A DNA stretch of 25,087 nucleotides from an uncultured Ruminococcus sp. (GCA_945867875.1 CAMBJF010000010.1:1-25087); one strand, 5' to 3'. Counted from the first letter of the stretch, positions 16,270 through 23,925 are shown. Made by a program: numbers and translations. Notes: generated by a model from the sequence alone, not told the origin.

Positions 16270-17665
16270 GGACGGATATTCCTGTGCACCGTTCAAATCC
16301 CAGAATATGGCACTGAACTCGTTTATAACCTCCGAGGGGCTTGAAATGGGACGTGCTCAGGCTATGCAGGCTGAGGCTGCCTGCGTTGAGCCGTCTGTGC
16401 TTATGAATCCCATACTTTTAAAGCCCACCTCCGATGTGGGTTCACAGGTCATTGTAAATGGCAGAGTCAGGGGAAATATGCGGGCTTCCGAGTATTTCAG
16501 AAACAAAAAGCAGTTTATTCCCGAAATTATGGAGGCATTCAATGAGCTTGACAAAAAACACGATATTATTGTTATCGAGGGGGCTGGAAGCCCTGTTGAG
16601 CTTAATCTGAAGGCTGATGATATTGTCAATATGGGAATGGCGAAGCTTGCGGGAGCGCCTGTTCTCCTTGTTGGGGACATTGACCGTGGAGGCATTTTTG
16701 CGCAGCTGTTGGGAACGCTTATGCTCCTTGAAGAAGATGAGCGACGAATGGTGAAAGGACTTGTGGTGAACAGGTTCAGAGGTGACAAGTCGCTTTTTGA
16801 TGACGGGTGCAGGATACTTGAGGAAAAGGGAAATGTTCCTGTTGCGGGAGTTGTTCCATACATCAAGTGTGATATTGATGATGAGGACAGCCTTTCAGAC
16901 AAGCTCGAAAACAGAGAAAAAGGACTTGTAAACATTGCGGTCATTCGTCTGCCGAGAATATCAAATTTTACCGATTTTGACGTGTTCAATCAGTATGACG
17001 GAGTATCGGTGAGCTATGTTACAAAGCCATCGGAAATATCCGAAGCCGATATGATAATTATTCCCGGGACAAAAAGCACTATCTCAGATATGAAATGGCT
17101 GAGAGAAAGCGGCAGTGAAGCGGCTGTGATAAGGGCTGCCGAAAAGGGTGTGCCTATTTTCGGCATATGCGGCGGATATCAGATGCTTGGAAAAATTATA
17201 AGTGACCCTGATAACACCGAGGGCGGCGGCGAGATAAGGGGAATGGGTCTGCTGCCCTGCACAACTGTGTTCCATTCGGAAAAAACAAGGACCCAGATAT
17301 CGGGCGTTATGGGAACTCTCACAGGTCCCCTTGCATCGCTTTCGGGCAAAAGCTTTTCGGGATATGAGATACATATGGGCAAAACTGCTGTTGAGGGCAA
17401 CTGCCTGTCACGCTTTGAAAACGGCATATACGACGGCTGTAATGTAAAAAATATTTACGGCAGCTATGTTCACGGATTGTTTGACAGCACCGAGATATCC
17501 CGTGAGATAGTTATGGCGCTCTTTAAATCAAAGGGTCTCACATATGGCGGAAAAGCTATTGGCAGGCAGGAATACAAGGAAACCCAGTACAAACTTCTTG
17601 CCGACAGTGTTCGTGCAAATATTGATATGAAGCTGATTTACAATATTCTTAATGAAAAGCTGTGA
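16184..17665 (+). CDS. cbiP: Cobyric acid synthase
   Basis: CbiP (CobQ) amidates side chains b, d, e and g of adenosylcobyrinic acid a,c-diamide, using glutamine and ATP. The 493 residues match the family length. The N-terminal ATP domain has MIQGTMSNAGKSFFSAALCR and FKSQNMALNSFIT, then MGRAQAMQAEA and NPILLKPTSDVGSQVI. The C-terminal glutaminase domain has the nucleophile in FGICGGYQMLG (about Cys329) and the His in YGSYVHGLFD (about His430). The ATG has AAAGGAG upstream, a site that lies inside cobD, so the start is secure despite the 86-base overlap. The stop overlaps the next gene's ATG. Confidence 0.97.
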   Translation: MALKLMIQGTMSNAGKSFFSAALCRIFCEDGYSCAPFKSQNMALNSFITSEGLEMGRAQAMQAEAACVEPSVLMNPILLKPTSDVGSQVIVNGRVRGNMRASEYFRNKKQFIPEIMEAFNELDKKHDIIVIEGAGSPVELNLKADDIVNMGMAKLAGAPVLLVGDIDRGGIFAQLLGTLMLLEEDERRMVKGLVVNRFRGDKSLFDDGCRILEEKGNVPVAGVVPYIKCDIDDEDSLSDKLENREKGLVNIAVIRLPRISNFTDFDVFNQYDGVSVSYVTKPSEISEADMIIIPGTKSTISDMKWLRESGSEAAVIRAAEKGVPIFGICGGYQMLGKIISDPDNTEGGGEIRGMGLLPCTTVFHSEKTRTQISGVMGTLTGPLASLSGKSFSGYEIHMGKTAVEGNCLSRFENGIYDGCNVKNIYGSYVHGLFDSTEISREIVMALFKSKGLTYGGKAIGRQEYKETQYKLLADSVRANIDMKLIYNILNEKL

Positions 17666-18204
17666 TGAAAATGAGTGAAAACAAGGGACTTATCCATATT
17701 TACTGCGGTGACGGAAAGGGAAAGACTACGGCTGCACTGGGGCTTGCCATAAGGGCAGCCGGGGCGGGAAAAAAAGTGCTTTTGGTTCAGCTTTTGAAGG
17801 GCAATCCCACTTCGGAGCTTGAAAGCTTGGCTATTATCCCTAATATAACTGTTATTCGCCCCGAAAAGAACTTTGGATTTACTTTTAATATGACTGATGA
17901 GCAGAAAGCGGAGCTTACGGATATCCATAACAGGCTGCTTGATAAAGCATTTAATGCAATGACTGTGGGTGAGTTGGATATGCTCATCATTGATGAGTTT
18001 TTCGGAGCGTACAATAAAAAGCTTGTTAACATTGATACAGCGGATAAAGTGTTTTTTCAAAAAAATGAACAGTGTGAGCTTATTTTGACGGGAAGAGACC
18101 CACAAGAAAAATTTATCTCCGCAGCGGATTATGTCAGCGAGATAAAATGCGTAAAGCACCCGTATATACAGGGAATAAAGGCTCGGAAGGGGATAGAATA
18201 TTGA
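17665..18204 (+). CDS. cobA: Cob(I)alamin adenosyltransferase, CobA/BtuR type
   Basis: The enzyme transfers the adenosyl group of ATP to cob(I)-corrinoid, forming the Co-C bond. From ATG 17665 it has 179 residues. A GTG at 17662 or ATG at 17671 are alternatives, and the ribosome site is weak, so coupling to cbiP is likely. It carries the unusual CobA P-loop GDGKGKTTAALGLAIRAAG (from residue 15), the Walker B-like LDMLIIDEFFGAYN, the LTGRDPQEKFISAADYVSE segment, and the typical C-terminus QGIKARKGIEY. This is the BtuR family, not PduO or EutT. Confidence 0.96.
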   Translation: MKMSENKGLIHIYCGDGKGKTTAALGLAIRAAGAGKKVLLVQLLKGNPTSELESLAIIPNITVIRPEKNFGFTFNMTDEQKAELTDIHNRLLDKAFNAMTVGELDMLIIDEFFGAYNKKLVNIDTADKVFFQKNEQCELILTGRDPQEKFISAADYVSEIKCVKHPYIQGIKARKGIEY

Positions 18205-18836
18205 AGCTCGAATATGTAAGACCCGAGGACATTGAAAAAAGAAGCTTTGAGATAATCGCATCGGAGATAGCTGAAAGGGGAGTTGAGCTTGACCCTAAAA
18301 TTGCCCCGGTCCTTATGAGGGTGATACACACAACAGCGGATTTTGATTATCTTGAAAATCTGAAATTTTCAGAAAATGCTGTTGATACGGCGCTGAAGGT
18401 GCTTGAAAGCGGTGCATATATCGTGACGGACACAAATATGGCACTTTCGGGAATAAACAAAACGGCGCTGAAAAAACTTGGCTGTGAGGCATTTTGCTAT
18501 ATGGCTGACCCTGATGTTGCTGCGGCGGCAAAGGGAAATGGCGTTACAAGAGCCTGCGCATCTGTTGAGAAAGCGGCAAGGCTTGAGGGAAAGCCGCTGA
18601 TACTTGTTTCGGGAAATGCTCCTACATTCCTCATCAGGGCAAGAGAGCTTATGGACGCAGGGGAGCTTTCACCCGCGCTTGTTATTGCGATGCCTGTGGG
18701 ATTTGTGAATGTTGTGCAGTCAAAGGAGCTTATTATTTCATCGGGAGCGGAATATATAGCTGCCCGTGGCAGGAAAGGCGGCAGCAATGCGGCGGCTTCA
18801 GTGGTAAATGCGCTGATGTATATGCTCACAAGGTAA
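18201..18836 (+). CDS. cbiC: Cobalt-precorrin-8 methylmutase
   Basis: CbiC shifts the methyl group from C11 to C12, forming cobyrinic acid. The frame is open from 18147, but I start it at TTG 18201. That codon overlaps the cobA stop as TTGA and has GGAAGGGG just upstream. The 211 residues then match the family length and begin MKLEYVRPEDIEKRSFEII. With this start the catalytic His in RVIHTTADFDY is His43, the number known for CobH. Other signatures are IVTDTNMALSGI, SGNAPTFLIRARELM, VIAMPVGFVNVVQSKE and GRKGGSNAAASVVNAL. It is the last gene of the operon although its step is mid-pathway. Confidence 0.95.
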   Translation: MKLEYVRPEDIEKRSFEIIASEIAERGVELDPKIAPVLMRVIHTTADFDYLENLKFSENAVDTALKVLESGAYIVTDTNMALSGINKTALKKLGCEAFCYMADPDVAAAAKGNGVTRACASVEKAARLEGKPLILVSGNAPTFLIRARELMDAGELSPALVIAMPVGFVNVVQSKELIISSGAEYIAARGRKGGSNAAASVVNALMYMLTR

Positions 18837-18841
18837 AAAAA

Positions 18842-18868
18842 CGCAGCCCTTTTCGGACTGCATTTTTT
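18842..18868. terminator. Bidirectional terminator between cbiC and glmM
   Basis: GCAG at 18843-18846 pairs with CTGC at 18858-18861, and CC with GG, around one mismatch and a short T-rich loop. Six Ts follow on the plus strand (18863-18868). Seven As precede it (18835-18841), giving a U run for minus-strand transcripts. It would end both the cobalamin operon and the convergent glmM transcript. Confidence 0.8.
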
Positions 18869-18877
18869 ATACTTACT

Positions 18878-20221
18878 TTAAATTATAAATCCCTTTTCAC
18901 GGACGGTATTTTCAACCATTGTGACATATTTATCGCAAAGCTCCTTGGTCGGAGCTTCTGCCATAATTCTGAGAAGTGGTTCTGTTCCGCTGGGACGGAC
19001 AAGCATTCTGCCGTTTGTTCCAAGCTCTTCCTCGGCTTTTTTAACAGATGCTATAACATCAGGGTCATTCAGAACGGCATTTTTATCGGTAACTCTTACA
19101 TTTTTAAGAAGCTGTGGATAGATGGTCAGGGGAGCGCAGAGCTTTGCAAGTGTGCTCTTTTTGCTGCACATTACCTGCATAAGCTTGATAGCTGTGATTA
19201 TGCCGTCACCTGTGTTGGCATATTTGCTGAAAATGATATGTCCCGAATTTTCACCGCCAAGCTTGTAGCCGTGCTCGTTCATACATTCATAAACGTATTT
19301 ATCGCCTACAGCAGTCTTTTCATAATTGATGCCCAGCTCATCAAATGCCTTGTAAAGACCGATGTTTGACATTACTGTGGTGACAACAGTATTATGTTCA
19401 AGAGTGCCTTTTTCTTTCATATAGCTGCCGTAAATGTAGAGTATCTTATCGCCGTCAACAACATCGCCGTTCTCATCAACGGCAAGGCAGCGATCAGCGT
19501 CGCCGTCAAAGGCAAAGCCTGCATCAAGCTGCTGCTCCTTAACAAGCTCCTGAAGTCCCTCAATGTGGGTAGAGCCGCAGTTTGTATTGATATTCAGTCC
19601 GTCAGGATCATTGTTTATAACATAAGTTTTTGCACCCAGAGCGTCAAAAACACTTTTGGCAATATTGAAGGAAGAGCCGTTTGCACAGTCAAGACCTATT
19701 CTCTTACCCTTTAACGAATACACTGCAAGAGAAATAAGATAGCCGATGTAACGGTTTCTGCCTGCCGAATAATCGGTAGCACAGCCAATTTTGTCTCTTT
19801 CCGCAAAAGGTATCTCGGGATATTCGCCGTCTATGTACTTTTCGATTTCAAGGATAACGCTTTCTTCAAGCTTCTCGCCCTTGTTGTTGAAAAGCTTGAT
19901 GCCGTTGTCATAATAGGGGTTGTGGCTTGCGGATATCATAATTCCGCAGTCAAAATCATCTGTGCGGACAACGTAGGACACGCAAGGGGTAGTGGTCACG
20001 TGCATAAGGCTTACGTCCGCTCCCGAAGCTGTAAGACCTGCCACAAGGGCATATTCAAACATATATGAGCTTCTGCGGGTATCCTTGCCGATGACCACAG
20101 AGCAGCGGTGATCCTTTCCGTAATAATGACCGATAAATCTGCCTATCTTAAAGGCGTGTTCAACGGTGAGAGTCTTGTTGGCTTCGCCACGGAAGCCGTC
20201 AGTTCCGAAATATTTAGGCAT
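18878..20221 (-). CDS. glmM: Phosphoglucosamine mutase
   Basis: GlmM converts glucosamine-6-phosphate to glucosamine-1-phosphate, feeding UDP-GlcNAc and peptidoglycan synthesis. I start it at the ATG at 20221, with GGAG about 7 bases upstream. The frame extends to 20269 but without a ribosome site. The 447 residues begin MPKYFGTDGFRGEANK. The active-site loop is MISASHNPYYDNGIK, with Ser99 the phosphorylated residue. The metal loop is FDGDADRC, the sugar loop GGENSGHII, and the phosphate-binding loop near the end is RPSGTEPLLRIM. GlmM is preferred over phosphomannomutase or phosphoglucomutase from the N-terminal KYFGTDGFRG and the length. It is a monocistronic gene convergent with the cobalamin operon. 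Confidence 0.95.
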   Translation of the reverse strand: MPKYFGTDGFRGEANKTLTVEHAFKIGRFIGHYYGKDHRCSVVIGKDTRRSSYMFEYALVAGLTASGADVSLMHVTTTPCVSYVVRTDDFDCGIMISASHNPYYDNGIKLFNNKGEKLEESVILEIEKYIDGEYPEIPFAERDKIGCATDYSAGRNRYIGYLISLAVYSLKGKRIGLDCANGSSFNIAKSVFDALGAKTYVINNDPDGLNINTNCGSTHIEGLQELVKEQQLDAGFAFDGDADRCLAVDENGDVVDGDKILYIYGSYMKEKGTLEHNTVVTTVMSNIGLYKAFDELGINYEKTAVGDKYVYECMNEHGYKLGGENSGHIIFSKYANTGDGIITAIKLMQVMCSKKSTLAKLCAPLTIYPQLLKNVRVTDKNAVLNDPDVIASVKKAEEELGTNGRMLVRPSGTEPLLRIMAEAPTKELCDKYVTMVENTVREKGFII

Positions 20222-20302
20222 TGTCATTCTCCGTTCAGTTGTATTTTTTATATTATATGTTATTATCACTAAGCAGTAATGATGTAAACAATTTCAAGAA
20301 TA

Positions 20303-20331
20303 ATTTTACCATTTTATCTCCCGCTTGTCAA
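20303..20331 (-). promoter_or_regulatory. Probable glmM promoter
   Basis: Read on the minus strand, TTGACA (20331-20326) and TAAAAT (20308-20303) are separated by 17 bp. Transcription would start near 20296, about 75 bases before the glmM ATG. This leader is AT-rich and I see no clear ribozyme or riboswitch fold in it. In particular there is no room for a glmS-type ribozyme. Confidence 0.7.
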
Positions 20332-20393
20332 CAAAAAAGCCTTTAAAAATAGTAACAATACGGTTACAGTCGGAACACAAAGCGGTACATTTA

Positions 20394-20422
20394 TTGACAG
20401 CTTTTTTTGACGGTGTTATACT
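20394..20422 (+). promoter_or_regulatory. Sigma-A promoter of the lipoprotein gene
   Basis: TTGACA 20394-20399 and TATACT 20417-20422 with a 17-bp spacer. The predicted start is near 20429 and the leader about 26 bases. It faces away from the glmM promoter, with 62 bp between the two -35 boxes. Confidence 0.85.
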
Positions 20423-20454
20423 GTTAATAAATATATTTGACAGGGGGACGGTTT

Positions 20455-22272
20455 ATGAAGAAAAAATATTTTGCGTCGGCTCTTTTGGCATTGATCCTTA
20501 CTGCCTGCGGAAATGAAAATGTGGAAACAGAGGAAACGGATATAGTTGAAAGCTCGGTCAACTCCCAATCGGTCAGCATTGTGACTGAGATCTCTGATGC
20601 GGTTGATGATACGGCGGAGCAGACAGCAGAAAACAGTGATATTACAGAGATTCAGACCTCTGATTCAGCTGTCGAAGCAACAGAAAACGAAAAAGCATTC
20701 AGCTCATACATTGACCTCTCTGAATTTGCGGACGAGGGATATTACACAGGCAGCTTCGGGGTATCGGCGGGAGATATCCTTATTGTAAAATATTGCTTTG
20801 CTCCGAATGGTGAAACCGATGCAAAGCCCGATTATATTGCGGGAATATCCTTTGATGACAAGTCTCAGCTTTTCAGAATTGATGCACTGTCCTCGGATTT
20901 TTATTTTTCTGATATCATTTCTGACGGAAAAAATGGCGCAAGTATTTTTATGACAGACAGGGCGGGAGAAAAATCCACCCTTATTGAATTTGACACAAGA
21001 GGAAATCACACCATTACCGAAGGAGTTTCATCAGATGATTACGTTTATTCCTGGGGTGACAAAGCGGTAAAATGCGTAAACGGAAGTATTGTCAATGCAT
21101 CTGACGGCACTGTGCTCTGCGCACGGACGGACGAGGAGGACGACCCCTATTTTGTTAAGAGCAAGACATATCGTTTCGGTATGCCCCTTGATGATGACCG
21201 CTTTCTTGTCAACCGCAGCGGATATGAATGGGCAGACGGTGTGGAAATTTATGATTTTCACACCAATACTCTTACAGAGCTGCCGGACAGTGCCAATACC
21301 ACTACATTCGGAGTCCATAACGGATTGATATATACTGTTGACAGCTTCGACGGGGTATGTACGAACATTTATACCTATGCCCCCGATGAGCCTGTTAAAA
21401 AAGACTTCTGCGGCTCACCCTTTGAGCTTCAGATGAATGATATGATCTACTACAAAATGCCAGAGGACGGCAGCTTTATTGCGGCGGTGTACTCTCCTTT
21501 TTATGAAAATGATGCTGAACCGAGATTTGCTATTCTTGACGCTGATACGGGTGAGATCATTGATGAATATGTAGTTCCCGATATAAACATCATTTACCCG
21601 CCTTTTTTCAGCGACAGCTATATGTGTCTGCTGGGCGAGAGGGATATTGTTTATTATACTGAGATGCCGAAAGAAAATTTTAAGCTTGATGATACGGGAG
21701 ACACTGTTGAACTTAGCTTGGATTTCCTCGGAAATAAAAAGGTAATATCATCATATGACAAGTCAATAAGCTGGAATCCTGACCAATATGAAATGAACGA
21801 TTTTACAAATGTACTGGGTTACAGTGGAGTTAAATTCAGCACGGTTTCGGAAGCATCACATTCTTCATATAATGCCTATATAGCTGTTATTGGCGGCGAA
21901 CCTGTCTGCATTGCAGAAAGCTTCGGCTATGGAGCGGAGGGAAAAGACTATACTGCTGATATTGACGGAGATGGAGAAAATGAATTTATCTGCAACTGTT
22001 TCTATGCCGGTGACGGAGTGCGTGAATGCAGGATATACAAGAGGTTTGGCAGTGAAGTGCGTGAAGCCTCGGGAAGTGATCTTATTCCCGATGATATAAT
22101 TGCGGAGCAGACTAAGTCAAATAATATCTATTCCGTATATATTCCCGAAACAAACAAATTAATATGCGGTTTTGTTCATAACAATGAGGTCACGGAAAGG
22201 GAATACGGAGCGGAGGAAATTGCCGGACTTAGCTTTGATAAAGTTTCTGTTGAACTCCACACAGATGCATAA
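20455..22272 (+). CDS. Secreted lipoprotein of unknown function
   Basis: I start this at ATG 20455, 7 bases after AGGGGG at 20442-20447. An upstream in-frame TTG at 20437 would overlap that site. The product is 605 residues. It opens with a lipoprotein signal, MKKKYFASALLALILTACG, with Cys18 in the lipobox LTAC, so it should be lipid-anchored outside the cell membrane. Residues about 20-80 are an acidic Thr/Ser/Glu linker. The rest is a Tyr/Asp-rich, apparently beta-sheet protein with recurring aromatic strands, which might form a propeller. Near 510 lies TADIDGDGENEFICNCF, an EF-hand-like calcium loop as in FG-GAP repeats. I do not recognise a family or enzyme motif. It precedes a cell-wall amidase by 57 bp on the same strand, so the two may share a transcript and an envelope role. 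Confidence 0.85.
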   Translation: MKKKYFASALLALILTACGNENVETEETDIVESSVNSQSVSIVTEISDAVDDTAEQTAENSDITEIQTSDSAVEATENEKAFSSYIDLSEFADEGYYTGSFGVSAGDILIVKYCFAPNGETDAKPDYIAGISFDDKSQLFRIDALSSDFYFSDIISDGKNGASIFMTDRAGEKSTLIEFDTRGNHTITEGVSSDDYVYSWGDKAVKCVNGSIVNASDGTVLCARTDEEDDPYFVKSKTYRFGMPLDDDRFLVNRSGYEWADGVEIYDFHTNTLTELPDSANTTTFGVHNGLIYTVDSFDGVCTNIYTYAPDEPVKKDFCGSPFELQMNDMIYYKMPEDGSFIAAVYSPFYENDAEPRFAILDADTGEIIDEYVVPDINIIYPPFFSDSYMCLLGERDIVYYTEMPKENFKLDDTGDTVELSLDFLGNKKVISSYDKSISWNPDQYEMNDFTNVLGYSGVKFSTVSEASHSSYNAYIAVIGGEPVCIAESFGYGAEGKDYTADIDGDGENEFICNCFYAGDGVRECRIYKRFGSEVREASGSDLIPDDIIAEQTKSNNIYSVYIPETNKLICGFVHNNEVTEREYGAEEIAGLSFDKVSVELHTDA

Positions 22273-22329
22273 AATAAGACCCGCATTCATATATTTGACT
22301 ATATGCTTAAATTGAAAGGTCGGATATGA

Positions 22330-23070
22330 ATGCCAAGAGTTTTTTTGAGCCCGTCCACTCAGGAGTGGAATAAATATGTCACAGGCGGCAATGAGGAGCA
22401 GTATATGAATATGCTTGCCGATCTTATGGAGCCGTATATGCTTGCTTCGGGGATAAGCTTTACCAGAAATGATCCTGCAAGAAATGTTAACGGAGCCATT
22501 CAGGATTCAAACAACGGCTGGTATGACGTTCATCTTGCTCTTCACACCAATGCAGGCGGGGGACAGTATGCGGGAGTTACAAGGGGGATAGAGATTTACT
22601 ATTCTCCCTATTCCGATTACAGCCGCCGCCTTGCGACCATTATCGCAAACAATATGGAGACCATTTATCCCATTCCCTCAAAGGTCAGCACCATTCCCAC
22701 AACGTCCCTTGCAGAGGTGACAAGAACAAGAGCTGTTGCTGTTCTGGCGGAGCTTGGCTATCACGATAATTACGAGGACGAAGCCTGGATAAAGAATAAT
22801 CTCGAAGCAATTGCAAGAACTATGGTGCAGTCGCTGTGCGATTATTTCGGCATTCCCTTTGTGGAGCCTTCGGCGGTGAGAACGGGGACTGTGCGGACAG
22901 ATGGTTCAAATCTCAATATAAGAAGCTACCCCTCTATTGACAGCACCATAATCGGAAAGATACCAAACGGCGCACAGGTGAATATCTACGGCGAGACGGA
23001 TAACTGGTATGTTGTGAAATACAACGAAACAACGGGCTATTCGGCTATGGATTTTATTACGGTGAACTGA
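22330..23070 (+). CDS. N-acetylmuramoyl-L-alanine amidase with C-terminal SH3 domain
   Basis: The protein should cleave the amide bond between muramic acid and the stem peptide of peptidoglycan. The 246 residues hold an Amidase_3-like domain (about 1-178) and a bacterial SH3 domain (about 185-246, NLNIRSYPSIDSTIIGKIPN), which usually binds cell wall. In the amidase, VFLSPSTQEWNKY stands where typical members have a DPGHGG metal-binding His. NEEQYM supplies the Glu, LALHTNAGG the second His, and VLAELGYHDN the late catalytic Glu region. This SPSTQ form also occurs in other clostridial amidases. There is no signal peptide or membrane segment at this start, so export is unexplained. The ATG has AAAGG about 10 bases upstream. 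The queC promoter begins 2 bases after its stop. Confidence 0.85.
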   Translation: MPRVFLSPSTQEWNKYVTGGNEEQYMNMLADLMEPYMLASGISFTRNDPARNVNGAIQDSNNGWYDVHLALHTNAGGGQYAGVTRGIEIYYSPYSDYSRRLATIIANNMETIYPIPSKVSTIPTTSLAEVTRTRAVAVLAELGYHDNYEDEAWIKNNLEAIARTMVQSLCDYFGIPFVEPSAVRTGTVRTDGSNLNIRSYPSIDSTIIGKIPNGAQVNIYGETDNWYVVKYNETTGYSAMDFITVN

Positions 23071-23071
23071 C

Positions 23072-23100
23072 TTGACTAATCGACATTAAAGGATTATAAT
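23072..23100 (+). promoter_or_regulatory. queC promoter
   Basis: TTGACT 23072-23077 and TATAAT 23095-23100 with a 17-bp spacer, starting right after the amidase stop. Transcription should begin near 23107, leaving about 52 bases of leader that contain a GC-rich hairpin. Confidence 0.82.
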
Positions 23101-23117
23101 ATACATATGGAAACGGA

Positions 23118-23138
23118 GGGGCAATGTAAGATAGCCCC
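23118..23138 (+). promoter_or_regulatory. Leader hairpin upstream of queC
   Basis: GGGGC 23118-23122 pairs with GCCCC 23134-23138 across an 11-base loop, and an A-rich stretch leads to the AAAGGA ribosome site of queC. The size and placement recall preQ1-I riboswitches (5-bp stem, 10-11-base loop, A-rich tail reaching the ribosome site). However, the conserved loop bases and the loop-tail pairing of that class are not visible. It is best called a possible regulatory hairpin. Confidence 0.4.
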
Positions 23139-23158
23139 ATAAGAAAGGAAATGATAAG

Positions 23159-23839
23159 ATGTCACAGGAAAAGGCACTTGTGCTTTCAAGCGGAGGAGTG
23201 GACAGCACCACTTTGCTCGCTCTTGCCTGCGAAAAATATGGACGTGAAAATGTGGTGGCGCTCTCCATTTTTTACGGTCAGAAGCATAAAAAGGAGCTGG
23301 AGGCGGCTGACAAGACTGCAAAATATTATAACGTTGAGCACATAGCTCTTGACCTCTCCACAATTTTTCAGTATTCCGACTGCTCGCTGCTTGCGGGTTC
23401 AAAAACTGAGATACCTCACGAGACTTATGCGGAGCAGCTGGAAAAAACTGACGGCTCTCCCGTGTCAACATATGTTCCGTTCAGAAACGGACTGTTTCTT
23501 TCAGCGGCTGCAAGCGTGGCTCTTTCAAAGGGCTGCTCTGTGCTTATGTACGGCGCACACGCTGATGATGCTGCGGGAAATGCATATCCCGACTGCTCGG
23601 AGGCTTTTGTTGACGCAATGAACAAAGCGGTCTATGAGGGCAGCGGCGGTCAGCTGAAAATTTCTGCGCCATTTGCGGGAATGAACAAGGCTGCTGTTGT
23701 GGCTGAAGGAAAGCGTCTCGGCGTGCCTTATGAACTTACGTGGAGCTGCTATGAGGGCGGAGATGAGCCTTGCAGGGTCTGCGGAACCTGCCGTGACAGA
23801 CGAGCGGCTTTTCTTGCCAACGGAATTGATCTTTACTGA
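23159..23839 (+). CDS. queC: 7-cyano-7-deazaguanine synthase (preQ0 synthase)
   Basis: QueC converts 7-carboxy-7-deazaguanine to preQ0 with ammonia and ATP, a step in queuosine tRNA modification. The 226 residues start with the PP-loop ALVLSSGGVDSTTLLALA, followed by ALSIFYGQKHKKELEAA and YVPFRNGLFLSAAASVAL. At the end is the zinc site, with four Cys in SCYEGGDEPCRVCGTCRDRR, as expected of the family. AAAGGAA lies upstream of the ATG. It has its own promoter and terminator. The usual partners queD, queE and folE are not in the window. Confidence 0.97.
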   Translation: MSQEKALVLSSGGVDSTTLLALACEKYGRENVVALSIFYGQKHKKELEAADKTAKYYNVEHIALDLSTIFQYSDCSLLAGSKTEIPHETYAEQLEKTDGSPVSTYVPFRNGLFLSAAASVALSKGCSVLMYGAHADDAAGNAYPDCSEAFVDAMNKAVYEGSGGQLKISAPFAGMNKAAVVAEGKRLGVPYELTWSCYEGGDEPCRVCGTCRDRRAAFLANGIDLY

Positions 23840-23847
23840 TAAAATTG

Positions 23848-23883
23848 TCAGCCTGTCGTTTTTTGACAGGCTGATTTCTGTTT
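23848..23883 (+). terminator. Rho-independent terminator after queC
   Basis: A perfect 10-bp stem, TCAGCCTGTC 23848-23857 with GACAGGCTGA 23865-23874, encloses a 7-base GTTTTTT loop and is followed by a T-rich tail. It begins 9 bases after the queC stop. Confidence 0.88.
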
Positions 23884-23887
23884 ATAG

Positions 23888-23917
23888 AAAAATGCGGCAC
23901 TGACAAGCAGTACCGCA
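23888..23917 (-). terminator. Terminator of the minus-strand small-gene cluster
   Basis: On the minus strand TGCGG (23917-23913) pairs with CCGCA (23897-23893), and ACTG (23911-23908) with CAGT (23902-23899), around one mismatch and a 5-base loop. Five Ts follow (23892-23888). It lies just beyond the stop of the last minus-strand gene, facing the queC terminator. Confidence 0.8.
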
Positions 23918-23925
23918 CGTTATGT

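Noticed and set aside
18147..18200. Upstream extension of the cbiC frame
   Set aside because: It overlaps conserved cobA sequence; the TTG at 18201 has a ribosome site and places the catalytic His at position 43.
20325..20516. Small plus-strand open frame across the glmM-lipoprotein intergenic region
   Set aside because: It spans both divergent promoters and the lipoprotein start, with no ribosome site; better explained as non-coding.
23107..23142. 11-codon mini-frame in the queC leader (ATG at 23107)
   Set aside because: It has no ribosome site, begins at about the transcription start and covers the hairpin; likely chance.
23107..23158. preQ1-I riboswitch call for the queC leader
   Set aside because: Stem size and position fit, but the ligand-contacting loop bases and the loop-to-tail pairing of the class are not seen, so only a hairpin is reported.
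23848..23917. Two adjacent inverted repeats as a possible CRISPR or attachment site
   Set aside because: The repeats differ in sequence, and each fits a terminator for one of the two convergent transcription units.
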